DNA from: Rhynochetos jubatus
Lineage: Eukaryota > Chordata > Aves > Eurypygiformes > Rhynochetidae
Direction of reading: 5' to 3'
DNA length: 64,000 nt
Assembly: GCA_027574665.1 (NCBI GenBank)
Contig: CM050655.1
Coordinates: forward strand, 13,449,170-13,513,169
Shown: positions 38,239 to 52,019 of the stretch, piece after piece
How positions within the stretch are numbered: position 1 is the first letter of the stretch
Layout: each line of letters opens with the position of its first letter
The notes under the pieces: model-generated
What the model was told of the DNA's origin: nothing
Databases searched by the model: none
The model's input: only the letters and a program-made list of their open reading frames with translations
Made by a program: the position numbers and the translations under genes

Positions 38239-40144
38239 CTCCTACTTTGAGTCATTCATTTGGCAGAACAGGCTGAGCTATTAAATTACTGTATTTTTTG
38301 TTCTTTTATAAAGGCACCCTGAGATGTCCTGATATGATAATGCTTCCTGAAACAGATACTAATTGATAACTGTTCCTTGGTTTCATCAGAAGTCTTAGGT
38401 CATGCTCATTTAGCATCAGGGTAGGACAATTGAGGACTGTTCCACATTTCCATGTTTTTGAAACATTCATGCATGCACACCACAATATTTTCATAAGTGG
38501 AACTGCTCCTAGAAAAATTGTATTTGAAATCCAGTTCTTGATCAGTTCAGGAGGTAAATGCCTTTTTTCCCATGCTATGAGATTGGTTGTTGTACAGTCT
38601 CAGTGTCTGAAGTGCTATTGTTGATCATGTTAGGAAAAAATTATTTTAAAATCATAAAAATTGCTTGTTAATACTTGACACTGCTTTGTGATCAAGCCAC
38701 CAAGTCTTTCACAGTTATGACTAAGATGGCACTGGACAGATAATCTTCCTGAGGTAGATCTAATGGTAAAAGGACAGATCAAATTTTGATCCTGACAATG
38801 ACAAAGAATTTATCTGTGTGACATACTCAATTCAAGTTGTTATGCTTTTCCACCACCTATGGGCTTTATTTTCTTATCCTTCTGTCTACTCCTTTCTTCC
38901 CCACTTGTCACATGCAGCTAACATTTAAACTATGCGTTATCCAGGCCATCTATTTAATTTTTGTCCATTTGAGATCACTGAAAGGGCTAAGAGCAGCATG
39001 TTTTCCTGGAGTACTCATTCTAAAGTGCTATGAAATGGTCAGAAACACCTGTTACTAATGAGAAAGCAGCAAACCTGTGCTAAGGGATGTCTCCATTGCA
39101 GCACCTAGAGAAAGGAACCAAGAAGGTATTTCTTTCATGTCAGAAGGAAATAAACCATTCATGTGGAGAAAGAATGCCACCAACTGTCCTGATCACAAGC
39201 AAAGGCTCAGTGTTGTTCAACACATAAGAGTTCATAGCAACACCACGTTTCTTGCAAAAACAGTGACAAGGGACTGGAAAAAGCAAAGATACTGTGCGAG
39301 GAAAAGCAGCACAGCAGATCATAATCCTGGACTACACCAGGAAGAACCAAAATCCTTTGGCGACCTGACAAAGCTATTCCTTCTGTGAGCTGGCTGCCAC
39401 AACGACTGCCCTCATCAGACCCCACTGCCGCTTCTTGGCAATGAAGTTGTAAGTTCTTCCAATAAAGGGCAGTTTGTGTCACTGTAAATGTAATATAGAG
39501 CTTTTGAAAATACATTAATCCACAACAATACCTGATTTCTGGCCATCACATTGTTTCACTGAAAGCATAAACTTAAGTATCAAAACCATCATGAAATCAT
39601 AAATCATAGCTATCTGTTTTCTTGGGCAAAACAGACCTCCATGTCTGATGCCATCAAAATTTACTAAGTAATAAAAGAGTTCTTAAACCATGGATTTATT
39701 TGAAATTTTCGCCTGCTTGACTTTATTGCTGCAGGTTTATGTGAAGCACAGGAGGATGACGCTAGAACGTTTCCATGCAAACGGGAAACAAGTTCTCCCA
39801 AACCTGGGAACAACGGGTGTTTTCCTGTTTCATTTCCACAAAGAAGTGCACGCTGCCTTGCGCCTGTCTGGTTACTTTAGCCCACAAAACTGACAGAAAA
39901 TTATAGCTCAGTTTTCATTATCATTGTTCTAAGGATAGTCCTGGAAGTACCATGAATGCTACCTATTATATCAGTTAAAAGGTATATGGAGTGTGTGTTC
40001 ACCGTGATGCAAACTGACAGTCAGCTGTTGTACTTTCAGCAGCATGAGTTTCAAAGCTCAGACCCAATTCCAGACCTGCATTTACTATTACGGACCAGCA
40101 GGATTACAGGAGTGTGATTAAACAGGATATAAATTTGTCACTGC

Positions 40145-40310
40145 AACGATGCGCACTGCCCCATGCGAGAGAGCCCGCAAATTCGCAAGGCTATTGCACG
40201 TGTTGCAGGATGTCCCGCAGAGCTGCGCCAGTGGCTGCCATTCCATTGCTGATCCCCGCCTAGTGTCAGGGACAGCAACAGGGCTGATGACTCACGATTA
40301 TCTCATTTGC
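40145..40310. promoter_or_regulatory. Small CpG cluster next to an AP-1-like site (possible enhancer)
   Basis: About a dozen CpG dinucleotides fall within 40,145-40,260, far more than in the flanks. Close to the right, at about 40,285-40,310, is TGATGACTCACG, which contains the AP-1 core TGACTCA, then TTATCT (a GATA complement) and ATTTGCA. It lies about 4.5 kb upstream of the central promoter. Clustering of such cores suggests a regulatory element, but short motifs occur by chance and no conservation could be checked. Confidence 0.25.
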
Positions 40311-41837
40311 ACAGACAATCCTTTTTGCCTGGAACCATACTATAACATAATCCCAACAGTTGTAACCCACAGGCACCTTGGCATTGAGGCTCAGCGTTCA
40401 TTCCATCACACAAGAGGCATTGATTTCCCTGAGGTATTAACAGACATTAGTATGATAAATCTCTCCACATCAGTATGAGCACTGAAGTTCTTCTGAACTT
40501 TGAAGACTGGATTTTTCTAGTTTTTAAACAAACATTTTGAATCTGCCTGGAAACATTATGAACACGCACAAGCACATTCACATATCCCCCATCAGAATTT
40601 GAATGGTAGGGGGTAGATATTTTTTCCAGCAGTTACAGTACAACTAGTTAGAGAAATATATTGAAACTGGCAGCTGATAAATTAAAACCAGCTAACAAAA
40701 TATAAAACATCCTTTGTTGACTCTTCTCCAGGTCCGTTTCTAGTAGATAATGTACTACTATGATCATAATGATAAAAAGGTTATTTTCATCCTTGTTTCT
40801 TAGCATTTCATGTCAAACATAATAGCCCATCTGAGAGATGTGAAATCTCAACTCCCTACTAATTGATAAAGAACTTAGAGCCTGGGTTATGGCCAATGTA
40901 AGTTTCCTGCTCGCTGGCCAGCCAAAGTACCTCCTGCAGTGACCTGGGGGAGGTGAACGTGCTACAGAATTATTCTTTTCAAACTACAATCAAACCTACC
41001 TACCATGTTTTACAACTCACCAAAACCATTTCTGATGTAGATGACCCTGAAAATACTCCATTACGAAACTCTAATAAAAGCAGTAACAGTCAGACAAAGA
41101 TGGGATGCCCAGTAAATATTTGTGAACCTCAGCTTTCATTTTACTTCTTCCTTAAGTAGCATGCTTGGCTGCAGAGAGCTTGAAAACATGACCACAGCAC
41201 ACCCTTGATGTTTCAAACCTGAAGAGTAAATCTAAGGAGTTCCAAATATGATAACTTTAAAATTAACGTAGGGAAACTAAATAAAATGTACAAATGCTTG
41301 GGGTTCAATATGGAAATTGGACTAACAAAACCATATTTCCTTTGAGCAGTATAAAATCTAAGTTGCTTAAAGTTCAACAACTAAGCTCTGAAATCTTTTT
41401 AGCTTTTGTTTTGCCACACTACTACCAGGAAAAGCCCTCACACTTCTTGCACAGACATCTCTCTGTGGGTCAGCTAAGGCTTTTGTAAGCCACACTACTC
41501 TTCCAGCAACCCACAGTAAGGCTCATTACCTGCCATAGTGCCACTGGCAACATCACCCACAATCACAGACGGGGTTCTGCCAGAGTCAGCAGTCTTCAGT
41601 CCTGAAGGGATACCATGGTGGGAACGAGGTGGTTGGAAAAGCATGGTAGCTGCTGACTCACCACCTCACAAAGTTCCCATACAGATCAACAAAACCATGA
41701 CAGAGCTTCTGCAGAGTCCAGGGCAAGGGTGTGAGGCATGAACTCTCAAATCATTCTGTCTCCCACAAAAAAGCCACCAGCAGCAGAAGTGCTAGACTGC
41801 TACTCCTATATATGATCAAGTATCAGAAGAAAACACT

Positions 41838-41908
41838 AAAAAAAAAAAAAAAACCCAAACCAAAACCCAACCCCCAACAAAAAAAAACCCCACCCAACCC
41901 AAACCAAG
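41838..41908 (+). repeat. A/C-rich low-complexity tract
   Basis: A run of about fifteen A is followed by CCCAAACC, CCCCCAAC and AAAAAAACCCC units. Simple sequence, the longest such tract in the upstream half. Confidence 0.8.
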
Positions 41909-44178
41909 AAAGGTGCAACTTCTGTATCTTCTTTGTAACACAACAGCTTTATGGTAATAGCAGGTAAGGTTCTCAGTTGTAAACTTTCATAGGTTCTGGG
42001 GCATTTACCCCAATACCATAAGGGGAAACAGTGGCTTGATAGTTTTCAGTCTCCTAAGTCATCAGGTCAAATTCTATCAGGGAAGAGCTGACAAAATCAT
42101 GGTCATTATTCAGTTATGAATATAAGCATGAAGGCACACTGAAGTTAATGAAGAGAAGATCACATTCAATGGAATAACAATTAATTTTGTCACTATAGGA
42201 ATTAGTATAAAAGTATCAGATTCAGGACTTATAAGGGACTTCACCTCTAAGTTAACCTGTATTGGGTTAAATGATCTACATAGTCTGATTTACTTTCAGC
42301 ACCAGATGTTACTAAATTGTAATCATTAGAAACCAGGAAATATGATTCTAGGCTAATTCAAGAGATCTGGAGTCATACTAAAATGTATCTTTAAATATAT
42401 GGTATCACGGTCATAAAAGAAAGCACTCAGATAGTCAGGTCACACATCTTCATTCGCACCATGGTTTATAGAGGCACGTTTGCCACTGCATTCTATCGAT
42501 CTAACAGGATGTGTTTTTCTATTACGCACGCACACAGTCTCTACATTTCAAGAGCATTACATTAAAAATGAAATCAAGAGCTTGCCTGTGAGGAAATGTG
42601 AGAAGGGAGATTGCCCCATACATTTTTTATTTGCTCACTAATATGCCTTCTAAGTCTCATTCAGGAACAGCTAGAAGTCAGTGTCAGAAGTAGTGCCGGA
42701 ACTTGTAAATTCCTGGGGTCCAGCCCAAAGATTTAACCTCAAAATAACACACCTGTGACGAGCAGAAGACTCTGCTTTGTTCTTCCTGTGCACTCAGTGA
42801 GGCCCAAGTCCTGTAAATACAAGCATATAGAATGGCATATACTCTAACAAATGCACAGCACAAAGGGATTGAACTCAGATTGAAAAGTTACACTTGGTTC
42901 CTGTTTTGAGTGCTTAATAGTATAACACTGTCCATAAATGCAAGCTTCTCCTGTATGTCATTTCCTGAAGTCCTCTTTAAAATCAAAATTTCACGATTGC
43001 ATCATATGGAGACACACCGGATACTGAATATGTTACCCCAAGAGTTTAAATAGCTGGAAAACAAATCATTTCACAGGAAAATAGCAGCCTGTTGGACCAG
43101 TTACTGTAGGTAGACATATTATAAATACACAAGATACCAAGCATATTAATACAACCTGGTTTTCCTTAAAAAAACAAAACCCAAAACAATAAGTGTAAAA
43201 TGAACAAAAAAATACCATGATTCATGTCTGCCCCTTATCTTTGCAATTTGACCAAAATTTGAGCTTAAAAAGGACTAGAAAGTACTCAAAATCATCACAA
43301 CCGATCAAAGAAGAAACAAATGCTAAGTCATGGACAGCCCACTAGAGATTTACCCTTAGACAAGAGGCCCCTGACCTTGATGATGACCTGGACATCCTTC
43401 GTGGCCCTTAGGATCTGCAGAGCAGAGAACATGTTACAGCCAAATGGACCACTCTGGGATTTTAGCAGAAAGTCTTCAGAAAGTGCTGGGTGTGCAGGTT
43501 CCTTTAGTTAGAGGCTTGACACACAGGCAGGTGTGGGCTGATTTTCAAGGACATGGGAAAAACCCAGTCCTCTCTTCCCTTGGGTCCCTGTTCAAAACGA
43601 CAGGTCATGACAGGTTCTCAAAGTATACACTCAGAGAGCATTTCTTACCCCATTTCTTTTAGAAAAGACACACCTGTATGAAAGTACAAAATACTGTAAA
43701 ACTTTCATTTTGGGGAGACAGTCTCTGTCACCATTACCTACTGTCCAGCACTACAAGGCTCTGACTGCAGTTTCTCTCGTACAAACAGCAACAACAGCCT
43801 GAGATAACATTAAACTAGACTCTGCCTGTAATACACGTATTGCAAAAATGATTATGAAATTATAAGTATTTTTTCTTGGTGGTGCAAATCAAAACACCGA
43901 GAACAGTTTCATATTTATTCGTCCTGTTTTCAGATAGAATAAAATATTTCTGCTTCAGTGAAATTACACCTCCCTTCACACACAGGCACAGAAATAATAT
44001 AAGACCTTAGAAGTTCATTCTACTATTCCTTTGTGTCTTGACTTCCATGAACTTAAAAAGTAGGAATCAAAGCCCAGGGGATGAAGAGAATAGGAACTTT
44101 AAATGCCTAAAGCATATAACCAAAAGTAGGTTACCATCATATTTTTAATTTATGCATATTCAAGACAAGATGACAGTC

Positions 44179-44194
44179 ATATATATATATATAT
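44179..44194. repeat. (AT)8 microsatellite
   Basis: Eight uninterrupted AT units. Confidence 0.85.
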
Positions 44195-47100
44195 GTCTCC
44201 TATTAACAATGGCCAGGCAGGTTGTCTTTTAAGTTAGCACAGACAGTTCATCTACTTAAAGTCTATGTCTATTTGTTTGGGCTGTGGAGAATCCTGTATT
44301 TTAGCTCAGGGAAGTTTGTCTTGCTTGGAATTTCTCTGAAGCAGCATAAGTGAAGGGAAGAGTTTCTTGTTTCTGCCTCACAACTACATGGTAACTCAGA
44401 GCAATTCTGGGCAGCTGTTTCAGTTTTGTTAGCAGCTACAGCAACATTTAACTACAACTAACAGCTCAGTGAATACAAGCAAAGCCACACAAGGTGGTGT
44501 TTGGTGCAAGGCAATAGTTATGGAGCAGGCACACCACTCATGAATTGGAAGAGAAAGTTTTGAAATATTGGCTATTTTCCCTTAGACTGTGATGAATAAA
44601 ATTCATGAGATACTATCTGAAATTACCTTATTTCCATTAAACTTACTACACTGAAACATTGCTCAGTTAACAACTGGGAGAAACTGGTTTGGCTGACCCA
44701 GATAAACAGAAATCAGGTAAATCAATGCTCTATCAATTTGCAACCAACATTTTTACAGGTCCAATATTTCTAAGTTAAACCAGACCTCTTCAGCCGTCCT
44801 ATAATACATCTCATGTAAACTGGTAAACTAGGCACAGCTGCTATCTCCACCAACAAAACAGCTACTGAAGGAGTAATAAAATATATACATCCAAGGCACA
44901 GACAGGAGGTAAGATTGTGATTGAAAGAGAAACCACGCAGTGAACCTAAGAAGTCCTAATTTTTTTTATGTTGTTCCTCAGTGAATGCTTTGCATAAGGC
45001 ATCTCTGAATGAAAGGGATGTCTGGTTTATAAAAAAGCTGGAATACCTTTAACTACCGATGATGGAGCCTGTAAGAACTGAAATCCTAGAGCAGAGGGTT
45101 GTAGGGACGTTGACAGATAGGATTGTTGACTTCTGCAGCCAGGGAATGCTATCCCCTGTCCCACTGGCAGGCTGACTTCTCCTGAAAGTGCTCCAGATTG
45201 TGGTGGGGCCACAGAAGCAGCCTGTACTGGGAAACACTCCCTGTACAATACAATCTGACTCCCTATGCAACAGTAACTATACATTATTTTGGAGGGAATT
45301 GTAATTGCACTGCGCTGACCACAATCCCAGCTCTGTTGGAAGAATTTGTAGAGGTATTGTACATGCTTTTTTCAAGGGGTACTATATTTCCACATTGAAA
45401 AGATGCTTAGCATCAAACCAAATGAAACAAAAGATTATATATTGATGGCACAAGAAAACCTTACCTGTCTGAAACAAAGCATACATATATTTCTATGCTA
45501 ATGGCCAGAAAACACAGAAAAGCACTGGCTAAGTACACCTGAGACTGGCTTGATAGGGTCTTCTAAGAAGCTCGACAGGAAACTGCCCCCGGCGAATCTA
45601 CTTTTGTTATTTTGCACACCTAACATAATAATTCTTCATGTCCATTTATCTGCGGAATCTCATTAAGCATTCTGCACTGAAGTACAACATTAGACATTAA
45701 TCTGACAGTCCTCAGTACCCACTATCCAAAGGCTAAGAGTAAAGTGTGTCAGAATAATATGACCTTCACAAGAAAAGCCATCGATGAAGAATCTTCAACC
45801 TTGTTAACTACACTAAAGAAACACTGGCTCTTGCCTGCTGACATTTTTCTTCAGCCAAAAACTGAAAACAAGAATGTCTGCTCTGTCAGAACTGATTTCC
45901 AAGTCACTGGGAAATTCAAGAACCTTAAACAGATAGAAAATGACATGAGACTAGCCCAAACCAACCAGAACCACACTATCAGAGCATGAAGTTCATAATA
46001 CTCTGTGCTGATGAGTTTCTGTTTAATAGCTTATTCTAAGCTATGAAACACAAGCCCCAAATCACAACCCAGAAATCACCTTAAAGGACCTACTGCCTTC
46101 AACATCTTCCAACTTAGATTTCAAGCCTTTAACATTGCCTCACAGTGTCCCACAGGTCTTGAATCTGTTGATGTTAACTCATGAGCCTTGCTCTAGAATA
46201 CGAGTAAAACAATTTGCTGGATGTTTTCACACAAAGTTATTTTGCCTCATTGTGAATCCAACCCACTATTTCTAGATACATCCTGAAATGCCATTGTACC
46301 TGGGTCAACAACATGTCTATCCCTTTCAAATTCCTGTGATTAGCCATGAGACAGAACACCTGAGAATAGTTTTCCCTCTTGACACAAGACTGAGAAGTTT
46401 CTATGGATTATTGCCATAAGAAACCAGCGGTGACTTCATAAAGATGATTCAGAGCTTAGCTTAGGGAGGGTGACTTAATGGCACTACAAAATCCTACATG
46501 AATAGGAATTCAAAATATCTTCACTATGTGATCACACACAAACTTTGTCCTCCAACCCTTCTTTTTTGTACTTCCTCCACGAACTTTGAGGTATTCTTTC
46601 TGCCTGTCTACACCTTATTGTGCTTTTCACTATAAATCCTCTCTCAGCTATATGAGTCTTCTGCTAACAGCTGTCCAAGTGCTTCCCTGAAGACTGTAAT
46701 CAGCAGACACAGGGCCACTAAGGCCAACATGAGGCACAGTGAAGGGACCTGAACTAAGGCTGTGCACTGCTGCACAACGGAGCAGTGAATGCCACCCAGC
46801 AGGACACCCTTCGGCAGGACAAGCTCAATCCTTGTCAACGTCCTGTCTGACAGTCACCTGCCTAGCACCAATGTTGAGTAGAAGGTCAGGATTGACTTAA
46901 GGTTTCTTACCTGTATAGGGCTCACCAGGATCAGCTTCCTGATGAAGTGATGGTCCCCAGTCCAAATCAACTCCTAGTCTTTAGTACTGGGTGGCTGCAG
47001 ACCAGCTGCAAGTCACAGAGCAGTGACAAAGTGGCCCAGAGCATGCTGACAGAGCCCACAAGAGTTGCCTTGTTGCTCCAGGCTGCTCAGCAAGCCTGGG

Positions 47101-48071
47101 AAAGTGGTTTTGCTGCCACCTCTGACCCAGTACAAATTGGCAAGCAGTTCACACATGGCTCACATCAGTCTGCAATCTACACAGTCAGCATCTAAAGCTA
47201 ACTCCAGGTGTTAGAGCCAGAAACATTTGGGACAGGAGTGATGATCGAGTTTAAAGGCAAAGGCAACAGAGTCAGGAAATTTCTTTCCCAAAGAGGATGT
47301 TTCACCTGTTCAAATGTTTATCCCGCAGCACAGCATGGAGACCTGAACTCCACAGCTAGGAGTAGAAGGGCTTCATCGGCTGTGCTGGGGTACAGTGAAT
47401 AAAGGCAGCGAGTTTGTCACAGCCAGTTGAGACTCAGAGCCTGGCTGAGGCAGCTGCGCTGCATCACCACCCTGTGAGTGGACATGCTCAGAAATACGGG
47501 ATCTGGCAGTGACAGGTTTCCCTTTTACACATCATCTGCTTCACTGCTCGTGCATAAGGATGATCTAAAGCTTAGCTGGAAATTTTACACACGCAAAATA
47601 ATTATGGTAAAGCTCTCCGTTTGCAGAGAGCAGATCGTGCATTAGCTACCCAAAATAGCCGACAGATTTGAGAAACGACAGCTACCAGTAGGCATTTAAA
47701 CCTTCAGGTAGCAAAGAAACAGCTACCATGCCTTAGCCAGAGTAGAGTATTTCTCATTTATGTAGTTAGTGTGACAAAATATTACTACTACTTCCTATCG
47801 ATGACAGAAAAAGAGCTCAGTACAAGTATTAGAACAACTTATTTTGCTTTTGTTGCTACTATGTGAAAAAGCTCATAATTTGTCTTTCTGCAATACAAAT
47901 ACAATATTGTTCACCGAAATATCTCACATCTGTTGTTTTTAGCGTTGGATGAACATTAACCACACACTCTCTGTTCTCAGAATTATATTTCCCATCTTGA
48001 AAGGAATTCAGTGAGAAACATATTCACTATTAGAGACCACAAAGATGGACTGTGATATAAAGCGAGGTACC

Positions 48072-48130
48072 CAGAGTCAGTAGCATAGCTGGGAACAGAG
48101 ATCAGAGTCAATATCTACAGACCTGTTCCC
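48072..48130 (-). mobile_element. Possible MIR-type SINE remnant
   Basis: The plus strand reads AGAGTCAGTAGCATAGCTGG then GAACAGAGATCAGAGTC. This resembles the complement of the MIR/tRNA-SINE body (AGTAAGTGGCAGAGCTGG, GATTCGAACCCAG). The match is short and decayed, so this could be chance. Confidence 0.35.
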
Positions 48131-49145
48131 TCAAACATCACAGTATTTGGTGGGTAGGAAGAGACAAAGGAAAGTCCCAGCTGATTATTACTGGAAGTTG
48201 GCAGAGAGCCCCAGGTAAGTTTGCTGTGTACATTCCTCATTCCCTGTGACTTAGAGTCCTCACAAAGTGCCCACTACTTGACATGGTTAAAAAATCAGTT
48301 ACCTGGCTGCTTCATCTTGAGTCAGTTAGACATTTTCTTCTCTTTAAGCCTCCATCCCTTGAAAATCATAAAGATGTAATACATTCTGATCCTGCAAGGG
48401 TTAGTCAAATTGCTAGGCCTGCAGATGAACTTACGACAGTCTTTGGAGGACTTGAATCACATTACTGTGTTAATGTTCTGGGTCACTAGTTTAATAAAAT
48501 GCATGACTCAAGACAGAAACAAGTAAGCATGAACATTTTCTCAGTCAAGAGAAACAGCCAACATGGTCAGTACCAGACACTGGAACATAAAATTAAAAGG
48601 TATTCAATGTCGGAACAGGACAAGCCACTGAGATGAAGAAAAATAAAATAGTCTGTATTCCAGAAGAAATGGCTTTGCATATCTGATTTACTTAGCCTAT
48701 GTTTTATTCAAGGCTCACACTTTAAAGCCTAGCATCAAAAAGTGCTACAACCCTACATGTAGTACAGCCCAGTCCATTCCTCCTGGAAGACTTAGTTTAA
48801 CAGCTTACTTTCTAAGTATGCATTTAGACAGCCGATATTAATGGCAGCTTAACTGCTCCATGCAAGGTGGGTTGTTGCTCTATCAGTATTTTCAGGCAGT
48901 CTGCACACTCATTTCTGGGATATATATAACCATATTTGCCACTCCATAGATACTACCACAAGATATAATGATATACATGTGTGGAGAATCAGGATCTTAT
49001 GAGCCAAGTCAACGTCATCACTTGTTTACTGTGATGGGTCCCGCTAGCTGCAGCAAAGCCTGCCTCAGATTTATGATGAGCAAATTCGGATGCACACAAC
49101 TACCCACTGTAACACAGCCTGCCTATTCAAAGCAGAGAGAACATT

Positions 49146-49171
49146 TGTGTGTGTGTATATATATATATATA
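49146..49171. repeat. Compound (TG)n(TA)n microsatellite
   Basis: About five TG units are followed by about seven TA units. The junction makes a sequence prone to slippage and likely to vary between individuals. Confidence 0.85.
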
Positions 49172-49622
49172 CATGTAAATGTGTTTGAGTTGTTGTGCTA
49201 AGAAAAATTGTAAATAAGAATTAGGTTTATTATTCAGTAAATGAAAGAGTATCTATGGATGATGATACAATCAGCATTATTACAGAGCATAGGAGAATTG
49301 TTATAATATTAAACCCTATCTCTTTCATCATTACAAAAATGTTGATTTGCAGCAAAGGACAGTAGATTACAAAAAAATGTGTGGACCCTCACAACTACTT
49401 CACAGAGCCTACAATTAATTTTTATCTGACTGACACTGATCAGTAGTACCTTTCATATCAGTTTTTCTGGCAGATGGCAGTATTCTTTCTCCTCTGCACC
49501 CTTTTACTCCTTCACTCCCTCAGAAATGATAAAAACCCTCTGCATTGTGATAATAAAGTATTTAGTTCAAATGAAAAATCACCTCATAATAAAGCAAGCG
49601 TTAGCCAGATCAAAAAAAAAAA

Positions 49623-49685
49623 ATCAATTAATCACTAAGGATTTTCATTAGTCAATCATGTAACTAATGAAAACCATTGATTGAT
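49623..49685. repeat. Long imperfect inverted repeat (hairpin)
   Basis: The inner arms TTTTCATTAGT (49,642-49,652) and ACTAATGAAAA (49,663-49,673) are perfect complements around a ten-base loop. The stem extends by GG/CC across a one-base bulge. After a six-base one-sided bulge, the outer arms ATCAATTAAT (49,623-49,632) and ATTGATTGAT (49,676-49,685) match at nine of ten positions. No terminal repeats of a known transposon were recognised. Confidence 0.6.
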
Positions 49686-51832
49686 AACAGACAACAGTGC
49701 AACAAAGTTATCTTACTCCTAACCCAGCACAATGATCTGCCTGCTGCACATACAGATAGTATGGGATGACCTGCTTACAGATAAGTCTGCAACTGCTGAC
49801 CAATCTATTTTTACTTAGTGGTAGATTTCCCCAGCTCAGCAGTTCTGACAGATCATAGCTTTGAGTCTGAGACATTTGTGAACCATCTCTTTGTTAGTCA
49901 CAAATAGCAAAGTGCACATCGATAAATCACACCCTTTGTCTCTTTCTTTTCCCTCCCCCACACAATTGCTGCTTTTTCTTGTCAAACCAACCCAGGCTGA
50001 ACAGTCCTGAATCATCTCTATTAACCTGTAAGAAATTCTGAAGAACGGATCCTATGTAATAGAAAATGACCTCAAATAATTAACATTTTTGAAGTGGTTT
50101 TTATCTGAATTTTGTCCAAGGTACATAAATCATCATTCATCTTTCCTCTTCCTGGCAGTGCACTTAGACATAGCAAGTCTTAAAATGATGACATCACCAT
50201 CCCATGATCCTTCATTATAAGTAATTAAAGGAGTAATATGCCTCTTCTCATGCAGTAGTCATCAAGCAGACTTATATGAAATCTCAGACATAGTGCACCT
50301 GAGGTGAATCAAGAGAGCACAGGACTCAATGTTTTTGGTGAACTGCTGGTACCTTTGTGTGAATTTATTGCTGCTGAGAGAGTAGCGCATGTTAACATGG
50401 GGGGAGACTAAATTCTGCTATTAATCCCTGAGACAGGCACTGCAGAGGTAATATTAGGTTTCCTATCCACGTGCAGTATCAAGGCCTTGACAAGGAAGGA
50501 AGGAAGGATTTAGTTTAGTCTGTGCCTCTTCAGATTTTGGCCTTTCTCATAAACACGCTGGCAAAGCTATCAACATTAACGTCTGGATAATATGTTCAGT
50601 GACGGGGACAGTACCCAACAGGAACTCTGTTAGACGCTCAGACACCTTTCCGCAAAGACTAATGATGATGAAAATTTTCTTATGCTACTCAACAAGCTTT
50701 AGTCTAAAATCAGTAAGCTAGAGCAGCTACCCAATAGCAGATGACCCATCCAACAATGTCATCATTATGGGGATTTAATGTTATTGCAGAAATTCCAGAT
50801 TATTATTTTTACTCATTACAAAGTTTTAAAATATGCACTACGACTTTCTACATAGCAAACAATAAAGCATTTGTCTTCCATGGGCAATTGCAACACCACA
50901 CATCACATTATATTTTAATTCACATCCCACTTGGTGATCTCAGCTATGTATTTCTCTTTAACAGTGACTCCAAACTACAGTCTGACTAGGAGAACTCCTT
51001 GGAAAGTCCCACTCTAGCTTTAGTTCGTTCCATATATACAACAGTTCTACTGCTAAAGCTGTATTTACACTACAGACTGTTCTGTGTGCCCCTTTTTTTT
51101 GTGTCCCATTCTGTATTCCAGTGTGCTGGCATCATCAACACTATTCATTTGACTGAGCTTCATTAGGTGACTATCACGGTTAGACCAAAAATTTCTTTCA
51201 ACTAGACCAACCTGCATCAGCATTTGCAAAAAGCATGATAGATATGCAAGAAAAAAAGGGCTTCTAGGAAAGAAGAATGCTGTCAAAGAGTTGGTCTTTA
51301 TCTATTGTTTTGCTTGTGACAAATTCGGGATTACAATCAAATACTTTTATTGCTTCCATTGTTTACTGGATTAAATGATGCCCGTTATCCAAGAAATCTT
51401 GAAGGACTAACCATTCAGAACCTGATAATCTAGAATAACACCTTGATGACATTGACTGTGGTGATTCAAACTACCTGCACACCTGCCCCACACCTACTTC
51501 TATCTTGCCAACCTATCTCCTGCCTCCACCAGTCCTGAATCCACACGATGGCACTACACCACACCTGCGTCAAGAACTGCCCAAACGCCACAGCTCAAAC
51601 GTGAGAAATGTCACCAAAAGGAAATGTCAGCTAGAATTTACCTTGCATCACTAAGTATAAATCATTTCAACCTTCTCTTCAGCTGGGCAATGCTAAATTG
51701 AGGCAAATCTGAGAGTACAGGAAGGATCCAGAGGATGTGATCATGACACTGCGGGTATGATCAAGTTTTGGCAAGGTCCATGGCATGCTTTTAGGATAAC
51801 CTGTTCCATTTCATCTGGAAACAATGAAAAGG

Positions 51833-51847
51833 AAAAAAAAAAAAAAA
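51833..51847 (+). repeat. A15 homopolymer
   Basis: About fifteen consecutive A. No retroposed gene body precedes it. Confidence 0.75.
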
Positions 51848-52019
51848 GTTCAAAAGAAAAAGCAGAAACCATTCCTTATGGTAAAAAACGATGAGGTGCA
51901 TACTGACTTTCTCATCAATCTTTTTAGATAGATAATGCACGATCCCTGCCACGCTCATTTTTCTACAAAGGTTACACAGTCTATCCCCTGTTTCAGAGAA
52001 AGATCAGACATGACTGCCA

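Larger units (their letters stand above)
36666..48071. other. Upstream flank of the minus-strand gene; no exon recognised
   Basis: Mostly AT-rich single-copy sequence. It contains a T16 run (38,223-38,238), a small CpG cluster (40,145-40,310), an A/C-rich tract (41,838-41,908) and an AT dinucleotide run (44,179-44,194). Open frames of about 100 codons at 39,077-39,388 and 40,149-40,478 have no recognisable homology. Whether this is intergenic or an intron of another gene cannot be told. Confidence 0.45.
48131..52019. other. Non-coding stretch; microsatellite and a long hairpin only
   Basis: No exon or dispersed repeat was recognised. It contains a TG/TA microsatellite (49,146-49,171), the imperfect inverted repeat described separately, and an A15 run near 51,833-51,847. 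Confidence 0.45.

Noticed and set aside
39077-39480. 103-codon plus-strand frame followed by an AATAAA at about 39,462
   Set aside because: No homology was recognised, there is no A tail, and an opposite-strand frame of similar length is also present.
40149-40478. 109-codon plus-strand frame over the CpG cluster
   Set aside because: Local GC richness explains its first half. No domain or splice signal.
41838-41908. A-rich tract considered as the tail of a processed pseudogene
   Set aside because: It is mixed with C-rich units and no gene-like body precedes it.
46640-47480. Less AT-rich stretch considered as an LTR or endogenous virus remnant
   Set aside because: No terminal repeats, primer-binding site or viral protein similarity could be seen.
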